Numbered from the stretch's first letter, positions 27,250 to 36,596 are shown. The stretch: 64,000 nt of DNA from Emticicia fluvialis (GCF_024793945.1 NZ_JANUSD010000003.1:1-64000), one strand, 5' to 3'. A program made the numbers and translations. The notes: generated by a model from the sequence alone, not told the origin.

Positions 27250-27285
27250 CAGGGCTTATTGCCGTGTTGGTTGCAATAAGCCCTG
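27250..27285. terminator. Terminator between convergent genes
   Basis: CAGGGCTTATTGC (27250-27262) pairs with GCAATAAGCCCTG (27273-27285) across a 10-nt loop, between the isochorismatase and YceI stop codons. Confidence 0.75.
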
Positions 27286-27304
27286 TTAAAGTACCTGAAG
27301 ATGT

Positions 27305-27946
27305 TTATTTTCTGGCCACAACGGTCATCATTAACTCAATGTTATCAGATACAACCTGGTCGGCGGCTATATCATAAAACCTGCCTGAATTATACCTGAT
27401 GCCCCATTCGGTGCGGTCAATCACCAGTTTGCCATCTGCCTTTAAAACTCCGTCGGCTAATGTCATTTTTGCCGGAAAACTAACCGTGCGCGTAACACCC
27501 TTAATGGTCAGTTTACCTTTTACTTCCAGCGTTTTTCCGGCTGCAGGCGTTACGCCCGTAATAACAAATGCAGCGGTGGGGAATTTCTCGACATCAAAAT
27601 AATCGGCCGATTTTAAGTGAAACACCGGGCTGTTTTTATGCTGCTTGTCTTTATAGACCATTGACTTCATGTCTATTACCACTTTGCCACCCACCAGTTT
27701 GCCATTATCTGTTATCATTTCTCCACCCGACGGATACACATACCCGGCGTGGTCTTCGCCGGTGTCTAGCAGCAAGGAGCCGCGCCAGGTTACAAAACTT
27801 GCTTTGGTATCAATTATAAACTTTTGTGCCGACGCCCCATAGCTGCCCGCGGTGCTGCCGGTTTCATCATGGGCAGTTTGGCCGCAAGCCAGGCACCCCC
27901 AGGCACCCATAAAAACCAGACACCTAAATAATAGCTTGTTTTTCAT
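27305..27946 (-). CDS. YceI-family periplasmic protein
   Basis: 213 residues. The N-terminal hydrophobic signal ends near a Cys (GCLACGQ), so it is exported and possibly lipidated, though the lipobox is weak. The YceI lipocalin-like barrel follows, with FIIDTKASFVTWRG, MKSMVYKDKQH, ADYFDVEKFPTAAFVITGV and LTIKGVTRTVSFPA. YceI proteins bind isoprenoid or fatty-acid ligands in the periplasm and are often stress-induced. It is monocistronic; the next minus-strand gene is 60 bases upstream. Confidence 0.92.
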   Translation of the reverse strand: MKNKLLFRCLVFMGAWGCLACGQTAHDETGSTAGSYGASAQKFIIDTKASFVTWRGSLLLDTGEDHAGYVYPSGGEMITDNGKLVGGKVVIDMKSMVYKDKQHKNSPVFHLKSADYFDVEKFPTAAFVITGVTPAAGKTLEVKGKLTIKGVTRTVSFPAKMTLADGVLKADGKLVIDRTEWGIRYNSGRFYDIAADQVVSDNIELMMTVVARK

Positions 27947-28006
27947 AGTTCAGAAACACAATTGAGCAATAATGAATGATTTTAAACCAGTCGGGTTTAC
28001 CCTTGC

Positions 28007-29098
28007 TTAGCAGCCCTTAAAGGGCATAACATACAAAGTATTACCCGAAACAGACACATGGAAGCCGTAATTGCCGGTTAGAGGCACCGCCAGTGGCTGC
28101 CAGGTTTTGCCCATGTCTGCCGAGCGGTAGATGCCATCTGCCCGCCCGCATATTAAAAATTCACCCATTTGTTTAATAGATAAAATAGTAGATGACGTAG
28201 GAAGCATACCTATTTTTCTCATAAACAACCTTTCGCTTGATGGCAGCAGGTCTCCGCCCACCGCATTCCAGGTTTGGCCTTTATCTGTTGAAATATACAG
28301 GCGGTTAATGCGGGCTTCCTTGCTGGTAACAATAGCCGCAAACCCACCTGTTATGGGTTCAACGGCAATGCCAACGCCCCCCTCACCCAACACGGGCGCC
28401 CAGTTCAGTCCATTGTCCGTCGACCTCAGCACCCCTTCTTTATACGTAGCCAGAAGCACCCCGTTCTGCTCTGCCAGTTTCATCAGCCCACCCCCGATAT
28501 GCACGCGTTTCCAGGTTTTACCATAGTCGGCCGTTCTGAAAAGGTGGTTGCTGGCGCCTATAAAAACAATGCCTGCGGCCGTTTCAAAAACGGTATTTAC
28601 CTGGCGCTCTTTATAACTGTTGTACATCCAGTCGATGGTTTTATCTAAGCTCACGGCTTGTTCCTGAAAATTGGTATAAATGGGTGCCCAATCGTTGGTT
28701 CCGTTTATTTTTCGCATGAACTGACCTCTGAAATCAAAGGCAAACATCTTGTTGTTGCCCTGGGAAAGATACCGTTGCTTACCGGGGAAACCCTCTTTTG
28801 TCCAGTCTGAATTAGCCTTACTTGCTTCATTATAATAAACCCCGTCACCTGCACGTAAAAACAGCCCGTTGTCGCTGGCAATCAGGCTCTCTCCCCTCAC
28901 CCCTTCTTTCTGCAATTTTTCAGGCAGCCCTTTGCTGATGTCGTGCCAGGTTTGTCCGCCATCGGTAGATTTAAAAACAATGCTGGCAACACCCGCCGGT
29001 TTACCTGTTCTGTCTCCCTCCTTTTCTTTCCGCACAAAAGAATTGAGAAGAAATAAACCCAGCATAATTACCGGAATAAACACAAACAATTTTTTCAT
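28007..29098 (-). CDS. Secreted BNR/Asp-box beta-propeller protein
   Basis: 363 residues with a signal peptide (LFVFIPVIMLGLFLLN). At least five Asp-box motifs are visible (STDGGQTWHD, TADYGKTWKR, STDNGLNWAP, STDKGQTWNA, SADMGKTWQP), so it should fold as a sialidase/photosystem-assembly-like propeller. It lacks the catalytic Arg-triad context I would look for in a sialidase, so it is probably a binding or photosynthesis-assembly-like (Ycf48-type) propeller and not an enzyme. Monocistronic. Confidence 0.85.
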   Translation of the reverse strand: MKKLFVFIPVIMLGLFLLNSFVRKEKEGDRTGKPAGVASIVFKSTDGGQTWHDISKGLPEKLQKEGVRGESLIASDNGLFLRAGDGVYYNEASKANSDWTKEGFPGKQRYLSQGNNKMFAFDFRGQFMRKINGTNDWAPIYTNFQEQAVSLDKTIDWMYNSYKERQVNTVFETAAGIVFIGASNHLFRTADYGKTWKRVHIGGGLMKLAEQNGVLLATYKEGVLRSTDNGLNWAPVLGEGGVGIAVEPITGGFAAIVTSKEARINRLYISTDKGQTWNAVGGDLLPSSERLFMRKIGMLPTSSTILSIKQMGEFLICGRADGIYRSADMGKTWQPLAVPLTGNYGFHVSVSGNTLYVMPFKGC

Positions 29099-29332
29099 AA
29101 TTTTATAAATTTAAAGGTAAAACCATAATTAATGATAACCAGCCCAAAGTAGCAGGCAATGGCAGTTCTGGTTTAACAATAAGCCCTGCCTGGTTTTAAT
29201 TGCCGCTGCTTTTCCGGTGGCCGTTATATCAGCAAATCTACCTGTTGTTATTCCGGCAACTGTTAAAAGCCTGTAAAAAGAAGTAAACCAAATGTAAAAT
29301 GATGTTTGGGCTTGCGTTAAGAACCTAGAAAA

Positions 29333-29364
29333 TTGCCACAACCCCCAATAAAAATGTATATTTG
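29333..29364 (+). promoter_or_regulatory. Promoter for the DUF1593 gene
   Basis: TTG (29333-29335), 21 bases, then TATATTTG (29357-29364), matching the Bacteroidota -33/-7 consensus. It lies about 260 bases before the ATG, giving a long leader that contains the 8-bp repeat block. Confidence 0.6.
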
Positions 29365-29449
29365 TAACCTAAACAAAACCACCGTATTAGCAGGAATAAA
29401 ACCCAGACGAAAGCCCAAAGCTAAATCGATAAATCACCGAAACCCCAGC

Positions 29450-29619
29450 CGCTAATTCGCTAATTCACTAATTCACTAATTCACTCAATCACTCAATCAC
29501 TCAATCGCTCATTCACTCAATCGCTCATTCACTAAATCGCTCAATCACTCATTCCCCGGAACGCCGGCCGCTAATTCACTAATTCACTAATTCACTCAAT
29601 CGCTCATTCCCCCATTCTC
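29450..29619 (+). repeat. About 20 degenerate 8-bp tandem repeats in the leader
   Basis: Units follow CrCTmAwT (CGCTAATT, CACTAATT, CACTCAAT, CGCTCATT). One 11-base interruption near 29555 precedes a second run that repeats the first run's order. The block ends 5 bases before the ATG of the DUF1593 gene. Confidence 0.9.
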
Positions 29620-29624
29620 TCCTC

Positions 29625-31112
29625 ATGAAACTAAAAACAATATACCTCTTGCTGATGCTGCTGGCCAGTTTGTCGGCCATGGCACAAAAACCCCGCACCA
29701 TAGTAACCACCGACGGCGAACTGGACGACGTGGACTCGTTCATCAGGATGCTGCTCTATGCCAATGAATTGAAACTGGAAGGCCTCATTTACAGCAGTTC
29801 GCAGTGGCACTACAAAGGAGACGGCAAAGGCACGCGGTTCAGGTCTGAGATGCAGTTAACCGCCGAACGCTATGGCGAGCGCACCGAATTGCGCTGGCCC
29901 GGCACTACCTGGATGGAAGAACTGCTTGACGAATACGCCAAGGTACAGCCGTATCTGGCCAAACATGCGGCAGGCTACCCCACCGCCACGGCCCTTAAGA
30001 AACTGGTAAAAGAGGGCAACATAGATTTTGAAGGAGAAATGGACAAAGTAACCGAGGGTTCAGAACTGATAAAAAAAGTACTGCTGGATGCTAACCCGCA
30101 ACCCGTGTATCTGCAGGTTTGGGGTGGCACCAATACCATAGCGCGCGCGTTGAAATCGATAGAAGAAGCCTACAAAAACAAACCCGACTGGCAGAAGATA
30201 TACAACAAGGTATCAAAAAAAGCGATTATCTACACCGTGCTTGACCAGGACGCCACCTACCGCAAATACATAGCGCCCAACTGGCCGCAGATACGCGTCT
30301 TTTATAATGCCAACCAGTTCTGGTGTCTGGCTTACCCCTGGACACAGGTAGTGCCTGACGCATTGCAACCTTATCTGCGCGGAGAATTTATGAGCCGGAA
30401 CATCATTCATAACCACGGGCCTTTGCTGGCTAAATACTATTCATGGGGCGACGGACAAAAAATTGCCGGAGACCCAGAGCATACCCACGGCAGCCCAGAG
30501 GATATGGAAAAATACAAAATGACCCCTTATGATTTTATTTCGGAGGGCGACTCACCCGCTTATTTTCAACTGCTGGATGTTGGCCTGATGAACCGCAATA
30601 ACCCCGAATACGGCGGCTGGGGTGGCCGGTTGGTGCAGTCAAAAGAGAATCCGTTCCGTTGGGAAGATGCCCGCACTTTGACAGACTTTAATCATTTTAC
30701 TGGTAAGCAGGATGCCTCTTTTCCGCAAACCCGCTGGATAGATGCCCTGCAACTGGATTTTGCCGCCCGTGCCGACTGGTGTATAAAACCTTATAAAGAC
30801 GCCAACCATGCCCCAAGAATTTCAGTAAAAGGGGGTAACATCAGAAGAGTAAAAGCCGGTGAAAAACTGAGCATCAGCGCAGCAGCCACCGACCCCGACG
30901 GACATTCGGTGGCGTTTACGTACTGGCAATATGCCGAGGCAGGTACATCGCCCGAAAAAGTAACCATACAGCCAGCAGCCAACAATACGGCCACCATAGA
31001 CATACCACAAACCACCAAAACCGGAGATACCATACATATTATTGTAGAAGGGAAAGATAGTGGAAGCCCGGCTTTGATACGGTACCAACGCGTAATACTG
31101 GTAGTTTATTAA
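29625..31112 (+). CDS. Secreted DUF1593 protein (nucleoside-hydrolase-like, Sde182 type)
   Basis: 495 residues with a signal peptide (IYLLLMLLASLSAMA). Residues 24-340 form the nucleoside-hydrolase-like domain, beginning TIVTTDGELDDVDSFIRM, with an Asp cluster as in the calcium site of nucleoside hydrolases. The C-terminal about 100 residues are the Ig-like domain usual in this family (AATDPDGHSVAFTYWQY). Members are found with polysaccharide-degradation genes. An unusually long leader with 8-bp tandem repeats precedes it. A hairpin terminator follows at 31238. Confidence 0.9.
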   Translation: MKLKTIYLLLMLLASLSAMAQKPRTIVTTDGELDDVDSFIRMLLYANELKLEGLIYSSSQWHYKGDGKGTRFRSEMQLTAERYGERTELRWPGTTWMEELLDEYAKVQPYLAKHAAGYPTATALKKLVKEGNIDFEGEMDKVTEGSELIKKVLLDANPQPVYLQVWGGTNTIARALKSIEEAYKNKPDWQKIYNKVSKKAIIYTVLDQDATYRKYIAPNWPQIRVFYNANQFWCLAYPWTQVVPDALQPYLRGEFMSRNIIHNHGPLLAKYYSWGDGQKIAGDPEHTHGSPEDMEKYKMTPYDFISEGDSPAYFQLLDVGLMNRNNPEYGGWGGRLVQSKENPFRWEDARTLTDFNHFTGKQDASFPQTRWIDALQLDFAARADWCIKPYKDANHAPRISVKGGNIRRVKAGEKLSISAAATDPDGHSVAFTYWQYAEAGTSPEKVTIQPAANNTATIDIPQTTKTGDTIHIIVEGKDSGSPALIRYQRVILVVY

Positions 31113-31237
31113 TTACTACTTGTGGCGCGAATCTCCAGATTCGCAGCATCCACCAGCGTGGCACACCTATACTCGACCGAGAAAGGGCGTGGCGCGCTTA
31201 ATTATTTTAAAGAAGGTATCTGGCAGGTATAAAAAAA

Positions 31238-31261
31238 GGCTTAAACCCGCCGGTTTAAGCC
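31238..31261 (+). terminator. Terminator after DUF1593 gene
   Basis: GGCTTAAACC (31238-31247) pairs with GGTTTAAGCC (31252-31261), preceded by an A-run. No long T-run follows. The remaining bases up to 31550 hold no gene; a CGTAAG/CTTACG dyad at 31411-31441 might be an operator. Confidence 0.6.
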
Positions 31262-31550
31262 TATAAGAGGAACGGTGTTCCCAAACCGGAACCGATGATA
31301 GTGTTTCATGACCCAAAGATTAGCATTTTTCCTGCCCGTTCAGGCAAAAAGGTACATCTCTTCAGGAAATTAAAGTTTGGCGCTATGCGTACTATCGTTC
31401 TTGTTGATATCGTAAGATACCAGTATCCGGGATACCTTACGAAGTTAACAAAATAAATTCCGGATTTCAAAAATGTTTTTTTTGTAATGAAACAGAATTG
31501 AATGAGTTTTTCAAGGCATAAAGCCTAAGCCAGCGGTGTGAAGCCCTTTT

Positions 31551-31982
31551 TCAGCCGGGTAGAGACGTACCAGGCAGCCCCCTTACCAGCAACCAGCGGC
31601 AAAGTACCCAGAAATTGGCAATAAAAACTATCAGATTAACCAGAAAGATGTTATCAAAAAAATAAGAGAAGTACCTGAACTCCATGCTGTTGTCGCCGTC
31701 GTTTCTGAACGACCCTACATTGGCATACAAATACACTACAAAGCAACTTACCAGTGCCAGCAAACCAAAATGCAGGTTATTTAATACCATAGCCCGCGCC
31801 TTACCACTGAACTGCCCCCGCCAGAGTAACACCACGTGCAACGCCTCTAGCAGCCCAAACACCACCCAGAAACTGCGCGATACCCCGGCGGCCTGAAAAG
31901 TATAAAAAGCCATGGCCACTATGGCCGCCACCACCAAAGAAACAACAAGCCAGCATAAATGATACAAAATACGGTAAAGCAT
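31551..31982 (-). CDS. Four-helix membrane protein of unknown function
   Basis: 143 residues from the ATG at 31982; an in-frame start 14 codons earlier gives a polar extension less typical of a membrane protein. There are four predicted transmembrane helices: near the start (LCWLVVSLVVAAIVAMAFY), around FWVVFGLLEALHVVLLW, FGLLALVSCFVVYLYA, and LVNLIVFIANFWVLCRWLL. The loop after helix 3 is polar (GSFRNDGDNSMEFRYF). No family recognised. Isolated gene. Confidence 0.75.
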   Translation of the reverse strand: MLYRILYHLCWLVVSLVVAAIVAMAFYTFQAAGVSRSFWVVFGLLEALHVVLLWRGQFSGKARAMVLNNLHFGLLALVSCFVVYLYANVGSFRNDGDNSMEFRYFSYFFDNIFLVNLIVFIANFWVLCRWLLVRGLPGTSLPG

Positions 31983-32222
31983 GTGTATGTTTTTTTGTAA
32001 AGGTAATGATTTATAATTACCCAATCTCTGCCTATATTCTCACTGAAAAAATAACATAGTCCCCTATCATTTATAATAGTAAATTTTGGTAGAGGTGCGA
32101 TGCTTGCGGCTTCAGGTGGTTGTGAAAACAATAAATGATTAATATTGGCATGGTTCTATGGCAACCTAATTCTGCGATTAGCCGCATTCAATGCACCTCT
32201 ACGAATGGCTACAGAACACAAA

Positions 32223-32546
32223 TCACCCGGTAATCTTCAATGACAAAATCTTATCATTATCCAATTCAAAATGATATTTAAACACAATCGGACTACCAGG
32301 GAATGTCCCCGAACCCAGGGTTGTCAGAATACCTCCTTTCGGCGTGGTGGCATAATCAATCGGCGCAAGAATGGTGGCGTATTCGGCATTGGTTTGCTCG
32401 TTCCAGGCTTTTATTTGTTCAAAGCCTTGATGGGTGCGGCCTTCGTCATACACCAAAGCATTGTTTGCAAAACATTGGGCATAAGCTGTGCTATCGAAAT
32501 CGTTCTGGGCTTTCAACAAAGCCACTATTACATCTGGTAAATTCAT
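32223..32546 (-). CDS. SnoaL/NTF2-like small protein
   Basis: 107 residues from the ATG at 32546. The cone-shaped NTF2-like pattern is visible: an N-terminal helix (LPDVIVALLKAQNDFD), then YAQCFANNALVYDEGRTHQGFEQIKAWNEQ, and C-terminal strands ending YHFELDNDKILSLKI. SnoaL-like members are polyketide cyclases, isomerases or binding proteins; no substrate is inferable. Isolated gene. Confidence 0.8.
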   Translation of the reverse strand: MNLPDVIVALLKAQNDFDSTAYAQCFANNALVYDEGRTHQGFEQIKAWNEQTNAEYATILAPIDYATTPKGGILTTLGSGTFPGSPIVFKYHFELDNDKILSLKITG

Positions 32547-32573
32547 TGTTTTGTATTTATTAAAGTGATAAAA

Positions 32574-32622
32574 TTTAACCACGCAGTGTCACGAAGCTTT
32601 ACGCTGAGTTTCACTGAGTAAA
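32574..32622. repeat. CCAC-type intergenic repeat, partial copy
   Basis: TTTAACCACGCAGTGTCACGAAG then CTGAGTTTCACTGAGT, sharing the left end and CACGAAG motif with the copies at 12498 and 58582, but without the closing GTGGTTAAA. The rest of the gap to 32884 is repeat-like AT-rich DNA with no gene. Confidence 0.45.
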
Positions 32623-32884
32623 AAATAACAAGTAAAAATTAAAGTCCCTAAAACATCATTTTCTGTTTGAGGCGGACGGCTAGTCACCGATTAAAAATCG
32701 AGCGATGAATCAAGAGAAAGTGAAATGAAATTTTCGGATTTTTAATCGTACGAGTTTAAATAATGCGGGTTTTTGGACTGCCCGTCTGGATTACTTTTTC
32801 CGCAAAAAGTAACAACAGAGGAAGAAAAAAAATGTAGATTTTTTCTTCAGAATTGTACTATGCGCCTGAAAGTATAAAAAACCA

Positions 32885-33682
32885 CTAAACAGTCGGTACT
32901 GTCCCACCATCAATCACATATTCAGTTCCGGTGAGATAAGAAGCTCGTGGAGAAACCAGAAACCCTACCAGCTCGGCTACTTCTTCAGGTTGCGCCGGTC
33001 TGCCGACGGGTATTCCGCCCAGGGCATCCATCACACCTTGGGTGGCCTGTTCTACCGTTATGCTGCTGCTGGTGGCAATGCGCTGCATCATTCTTTGTGC
33101 TGCGCCAGTCATAATCCATCCCGGCGAAACCGTTAGCACACGTACCCCCTGCGGAGCCACCTCGTTCGACAACCCTTTGCTATAATTTACAAGCCCTGCT
33201 TTGGCGGCCGCATAGGGTAGCGTTGAATCATACAGCGGCAACCGTGCCTGTATAGAACCTACATGAATAATTACCCCGCTCTTTTGCGCCAGCATAGCAG
33301 GCAGAAAAGCCCTGTCTAACCGAACCGGAGCCAGCAGATTAGTTTGCAGGGTTTGTTCCCAGTCGTTATCAGTCAGTACGGCAAAGCCTCCGCCGGGGGT
33401 TTCAGAGCCACCCAGGTTATTCACCAGTATATCCAGGCGGCCATATTGTGCCAGTATTTCATCGGCTACCTTGCGGGTTCCTTCTGCCCGGCTTAAGTCT
33501 GCCCTTATCAGGTGCATCTGGCTGTTGCGCTCTTCGGGTTCGTTTCTGGCGGCAATAATCACCGTTGCGCCTGCTTGCAGCAAGCGCTCTGCAATGGCCC
33601 TGCCCGTGCCTTTGGTTCCGCCGGTTACCAGCGCAATCTTGCCTTGCAACTCATTATTGAAATTAAATTGTTCCATTTTCAT
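32885..33682 (-). CDS. Short-chain dehydrogenase/reductase (SDR)
   Basis: 265 residues. The NAD(P)-binding motif TGGTKGTG (about residues 20-27), the NNLGG variant of NNAG, and the catalytic Ser143, Tyr157 and Lys161 (YAAAK) are all visible. The C-terminus ends LTGTEYVIDGGT, the usual SDR finish. It is a cytosolic oxidoreductase of unknown substrate. It is divergent from an HxlR regulator at 33804, an arrangement that commonly means the regulator controls the enzyme. A -7-like element on this strand lies near 33690-33700. Confidence 0.92.
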   Translation of the reverse strand: MKMEQFNFNNELQGKIALVTGGTKGTGRAIAERLLQAGATVIIAARNEPEERNSQMHLIRADLSRAEGTRKVADEILAQYGRLDILVNNLGGSETPGGGFAVLTDNDWEQTLQTNLLAPVRLDRAFLPAMLAQKSGVIIHVGSIQARLPLYDSTLPYAAAKAGLVNYSKGLSNEVAPQGVRVLTVSPGWIMTGAAQRMMQRIATSSSITVEQATQGVMDALGGIPVGRPAQPEEVAELVGFLVSPRASYLTGTEYVIDGGTVPTV

Positions 33683-33769
33683 TGTTGTTTATGGCGCAAA
33701 ATTGGGGCATAAAAACAGTTTGGACAAGTACTGAAATACGATTCAGATACGGATAAATTTATCCCCTGT

Positions 33770-33799
33770 TGCGCATACAGGCACTAAAACATACATTTG
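33770..33799 (+). promoter_or_regulatory. Promoter of the hxlR-type regulator
   Basis: TTG (33770-33772), 19-20 bases, TACATTTG (33792-33799), a close match to the consensus. The -7 element ends 4 bases before the ATG at 33804, implying a leaderless transcript. Confidence 0.6.
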
Positions 33800-33803
33800 T
33801 ACT

Positions 33804-34187
33804 ATGTACGAAAGAAAGACCTTACCGAACCTCAATTGCGGCCTCGACCTGATAGGCGAAGTGCTTTATGGCAAATGGAAAATGCGTTTGCTGTGGTTTA
33901 TTCATCAGGGACATCAGCGACCAAGCCAGTTGCAACGCAAAATTCCGGATGCTTCGCGGCGGGTTCTGAATATGCAACTGAAAGAACTGGAAGAACACGA
34001 GCTGGTAACAAAGGTGATATATCCGGTGGTGCCGCCAAAGGTAGAATACAGCCTGACCGACTTCGGCAAAAGCCTGATACCCCTCATTGGCGCCATTGGC
34101 CAGTGGGGCGATAGGCATGAAGAACGCCTGCGACAGCTCATTTTAAGGCAGCTTGAAAAGACGGATACAACAGACGTACAGAATTAA
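33804..34187 (+). CDS. HxlR-family HTH regulator
   Basis: 127 residues. The winged HTH of HxlR/MarR-like proteins spans residues 12-105: LIGEVLYGKWKMRLLWFIHQG, RPSQLQRKIPDASRRVLNMQLKEL, and the wing PPKVEYSLTDFGKSLIPLI. It has a single Cys (Cys12), as many HxlR redox or aldehyde sensors do. Divergently placed relative to the SDR gene at 32885-33682, its probable target. The start fits the promoter spacing (leaderless). Confidence 0.92.
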   Translation: MYERKTLPNLNCGLDLIGEVLYGKWKMRLLWFIHQGHQRPSQLQRKIPDASRRVLNMQLKELEEHELVTKVIYPVVPPKVEYSLTDFGKSLIPLIGAIGQWGDRHEERLRQLILRQLEKTDTTDVQN

Positions 34188-34321
34188 TATTCCTATATTT
34201 TCAATATATACTGAAACATCAAAACTATTCATATTTTCAATACGTTCAAATTTTCATTATTTCTTTAAACGCTTTGGTATATACGGAAAATTGATTATGT
34301 TTAGATAAAAAATATCCCTTA

Positions 34322-34945
34322 ATGCGCCTCACCCCTGAAGAACTATCAACAGAACAATATGTCTTGCTTGAGAAGCTCGACCATCAGGAACTTATCCCCT
34401 TTGTGCAGAAATACCTAAAGCAACCCACCTGGGCATCCAGGTTTTACTACGCTGCTAACCTGCTTATAATGGCAGCCATTGCGCTGCTGGTATGGCGGTA
34501 TGGCACACAACCCGGCGCCAAATGGTGGAACGCCCTCAACTACCTTGCTATGGGCATTGCTTTTACTTTTTTGCTGATACCTGTGCATGAGTACATACAC
34601 GCGCTGGCATACCGCAGCGTAGGTGCAACGCATACTTCATTTGATATGTACCTGCGGAAGTTCTACTTTATGGCCGTTGCAGACAAATTTGTGGCCAGCA
34701 GAAAAGAGTTTACCATTGTGGCGCTGGCGCCGTTTGTGGTGATAAGCGTTGTGCTGCTGGGGCTGTTAATAGTAGCCACGCCACAACAGGCTTTTATTAT
34801 TATGGGTACTTTGCTTTTTCATACGGCGGCTTGCTCGGGCGACTTCGGCCTGCTGAGTTTCTACAACCACAACCGGCAAAAAACCATTCTTACTTATGAC
34901 GACAAAACCAGCCGGATTTCTTATTTTTATGAGAAGGTAAACTAG
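34322..34945 (+). CDS. DUF3267 membrane zincin-like protein
   Basis: 207 residues. The HEXXH motif HEYIH (His89, Glu90, His93) lies in a hydrophobic helix (IPVHEYIHALAYRSVGA), the mark of the DUF3267 putative membrane zinc-protease family. There are about four transmembrane helices (about 45-60, 75-95, 125-150 and 155-175). A third zinc ligand is not clearly identifiable. Function in signalling or membrane-protein cleavage is unproven. Monocistronic. Confidence 0.85.
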   Translation: MRLTPEELSTEQYVLLEKLDHQELIPFVQKYLKQPTWASRFYYAANLLIMAAIALLVWRYGTQPGAKWWNALNYLAMGIAFTFLLIPVHEYIHALAYRSVGATHTSFDMYLRKFYFMAVADKFVASRKEFTIVALAPFVVISVVLLGLLIVATPQQAFIIMGTLLFHTAACSGDFGLLSFYNHNRQKTILTYDDKTSRISYFYEKVN

Positions 34946-35034
34946 CACCTGCTACAAAAGGCATTGAAGTGGGGCATCAGCAAAATACAACAGGCTCAAC
35001 CGGCAGGCAGGCCATGCTAAGCACACCCCGCCCA

Positions 35035-35553
35035 TTACATAACTACACCATAAACCCGGCGGTAAATTTCGGTTTTAACAACGGTTAAATCTACTATTCC
35101 GGTGGCCATCAGATACATGTGTATGCTGTTTTTGGTTTGGTCGTAGGCAGGTTGGCGATACTGCTCATCTACCACCTTGAAACCGCTGTTTTCGTAAAAC
35201 GCAATGCGTTTTCTGGCCACGTTGCCCAGTTCGGGTGGTTCGGTCTCCAACACAATTACCTGATACCTGTTTTTTAAAGCCTGCAATGCCCGGGCTCCCA
35301 GCCCTGTGCTTCTGAAAATGGCATAAATCTCAAAAAACTCAACAAACAAAAAATCTTCAAAAGGCCAGGTTACAAAATAGCCCATCGATTTATCGTTAGA
35401 ATCGATACTGAAAATCCGGGTGTGTTCGTTTTCGAAAAGCTGATGAAACTGGCCTTCGTTTCTACGTTCGTCTACAGGAAAAGTATGTTCATATTGTTTA
35501 TATATAAACGTGCGCTCTTCTACTGAGGCACCTTTTAAATCTCTGAAATCCAT
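35035..35553 (-). CDS. GNAT N-acetyltransferase
   Basis: 172 residues from the ATG at 35553; an in-frame start 16 codons upstream lies in an AT-rich stretch and gives an unlikely extension. The acetyl-CoA binding motif RSTGLGARALQAL, the strand VIVLETEPP and the FYENSGFKVV ending are typical of the GNAT fold. The substrate is unknown. It is isolated between the zincin and the DUF1080 gene. Confidence 0.85.
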   Translation of the reverse strand: MDFRDLKGASVEERTFIYKQYEHTFPVDERRNEGQFHQLFENEHTRIFSIDSNDKSMGYFVTWPFEDFLFVEFFEIYAIFRSTGLGARALQALKNRYQVIVLETEPPELGNVARKRIAFYENSGFKVVDEQYRQPAYDQTKNSIHMYLMATGIVDLTVVKTEIYRRVYGVVM

Positions 35554-35756
35554 CTCAATTAGCAATTTATTTTTACAGCACAAAACTACGGCTTTCAACA
35601 AAAAACACGTAATTATTCTATAAATTTATTCATTTTTCAGGCCAAAACTACCAAAACAACCTAAATTTTTTTCAGAACGCGCCCACATCATCCGGCTTAG
35701 CGGGTGTGGCGACCTCATTGGCAAAAAACGTTTCAGGCTGCATTCATAAAAAAAGC

Positions 35757-35764
35757 TATATTTG
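35757..35764 (+). promoter_or_regulatory. -7 element TATATTTG for the DUF1080 gene
   Basis: TATATTTG at 35757-35764, 26 bases before the ATG at 35790, matching TAnnTTTG. A weak -33 (TTTC) lies 22 bases upstream. Confidence 0.5.
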
Positions 35765-35789
35765 TTTCGGACTTCAACCTTATACCACA

Positions 35790-36506
35790 ATGAAACATTT
35801 AACACTGATTACTCTTCTGTGCGGCCTTACGCTGCACTCCGTTGCACAAACCACCCTTAGCCCCGAAGAAAAAAAAGCCGGCTGGAAACTGCTCTTTAAC
35901 GGCCGCGACCTGAAAGGCTGGCACGCCTATGGTGGCGGGCAGCCAGGCTCTGCCTGGGTAATTGACCAGGGCGCCATTAAACTGAACGTACCCGAGCGCG
36001 CCGGAAACAAGGCCAAAAACGGCGGCGATATTGTGATTGACGAAGAAATAACCGGCGATTTTGAACTGAAAGCAGAATGGAAAGTAAGCAAATTTGCCAA
36101 CAGCGGCCTTTTCTTTTTTGTGAAAGAAGCCCCTCAATACAAAAACATGCACGACACCGGCCTTGAACTTCAGGTAATTGACGACAAGATTTATGAGGGC
36201 TCGCCGGAAAACACCCATCGTGCCAGCGATTTCTTTGGTGTGGCCAACGCCCGCCTGCGCGAAAGCAACCCGCAAGGCGAATGGAACAGCATTCATTTTA
36301 TAATGCGCAAAGGGAAACTTACCGTTTTGCAAAATGGCTTTACCGTGCAGGAACACGACCTGAACAGCCCCGAATGGAAAGAGAAGATTGCAAAAAGCGG
36401 CCTGGCTAAAGCCCCCATAGGCAAAGGTAACTACAGCGGCCGCATTGGCCTGCAAGACTGGGGCAGCACTGTTTGGTATAGAAACATAAAATTAAGAAAA
36501 ATGTAA
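35790..36506 (+). CDS. Secreted DUF1080 (3-keto-disaccharide hydrolase-like) protein
   Basis: 238 residues from the ATG at 35790, with a signal peptide (LTLITLLCGLTLHSVAQ). An in-frame ATG at 35706 lies before the -7 element and is rejected. The DUF1080 jelly roll is evident: GWKLLFNGRDLKGWHAYG, FELKAEWKVSKFANSGLFFFVKE, GLELQVIDD, and GRIGLQDWGSTVWYRNIKLR at the end. Family members hydrolyse 3-keto-glycosides in the periplasm. Monocistronic. Confidence 0.92.
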   Translation: MKHLTLITLLCGLTLHSVAQTTLSPEEKKAGWKLLFNGRDLKGWHAYGGGQPGSAWVIDQGAIKLNVPERAGNKAKNGGDIVIDEEITGDFELKAEWKVSKFANSGLFFFVKEAPQYKNMHDTGLELQVIDDKIYEGSPENTHRASDFFGVANARLRESNPQGEWNSIHFIMRKGKLTVLQNGFTVQEHDLNSPEWKEKIAKSGLAKAPIGKGNYSGRIGLQDWGSTVWYRNIKLRKM

Positions 36507-36596
36507 GATGCACCGCCCAACTGATAAAGCTGAACCGGGTGCATTACCGCAGGTGTTGAAGACGAGACACTTTATTGATGATTGAGACCTGCCTGA

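Noticed and set aside
35799..36455. 218-residue minus-strand frame opposite DUF1080
   Set aside because: Shadow of the conserved DUF1080 gene.
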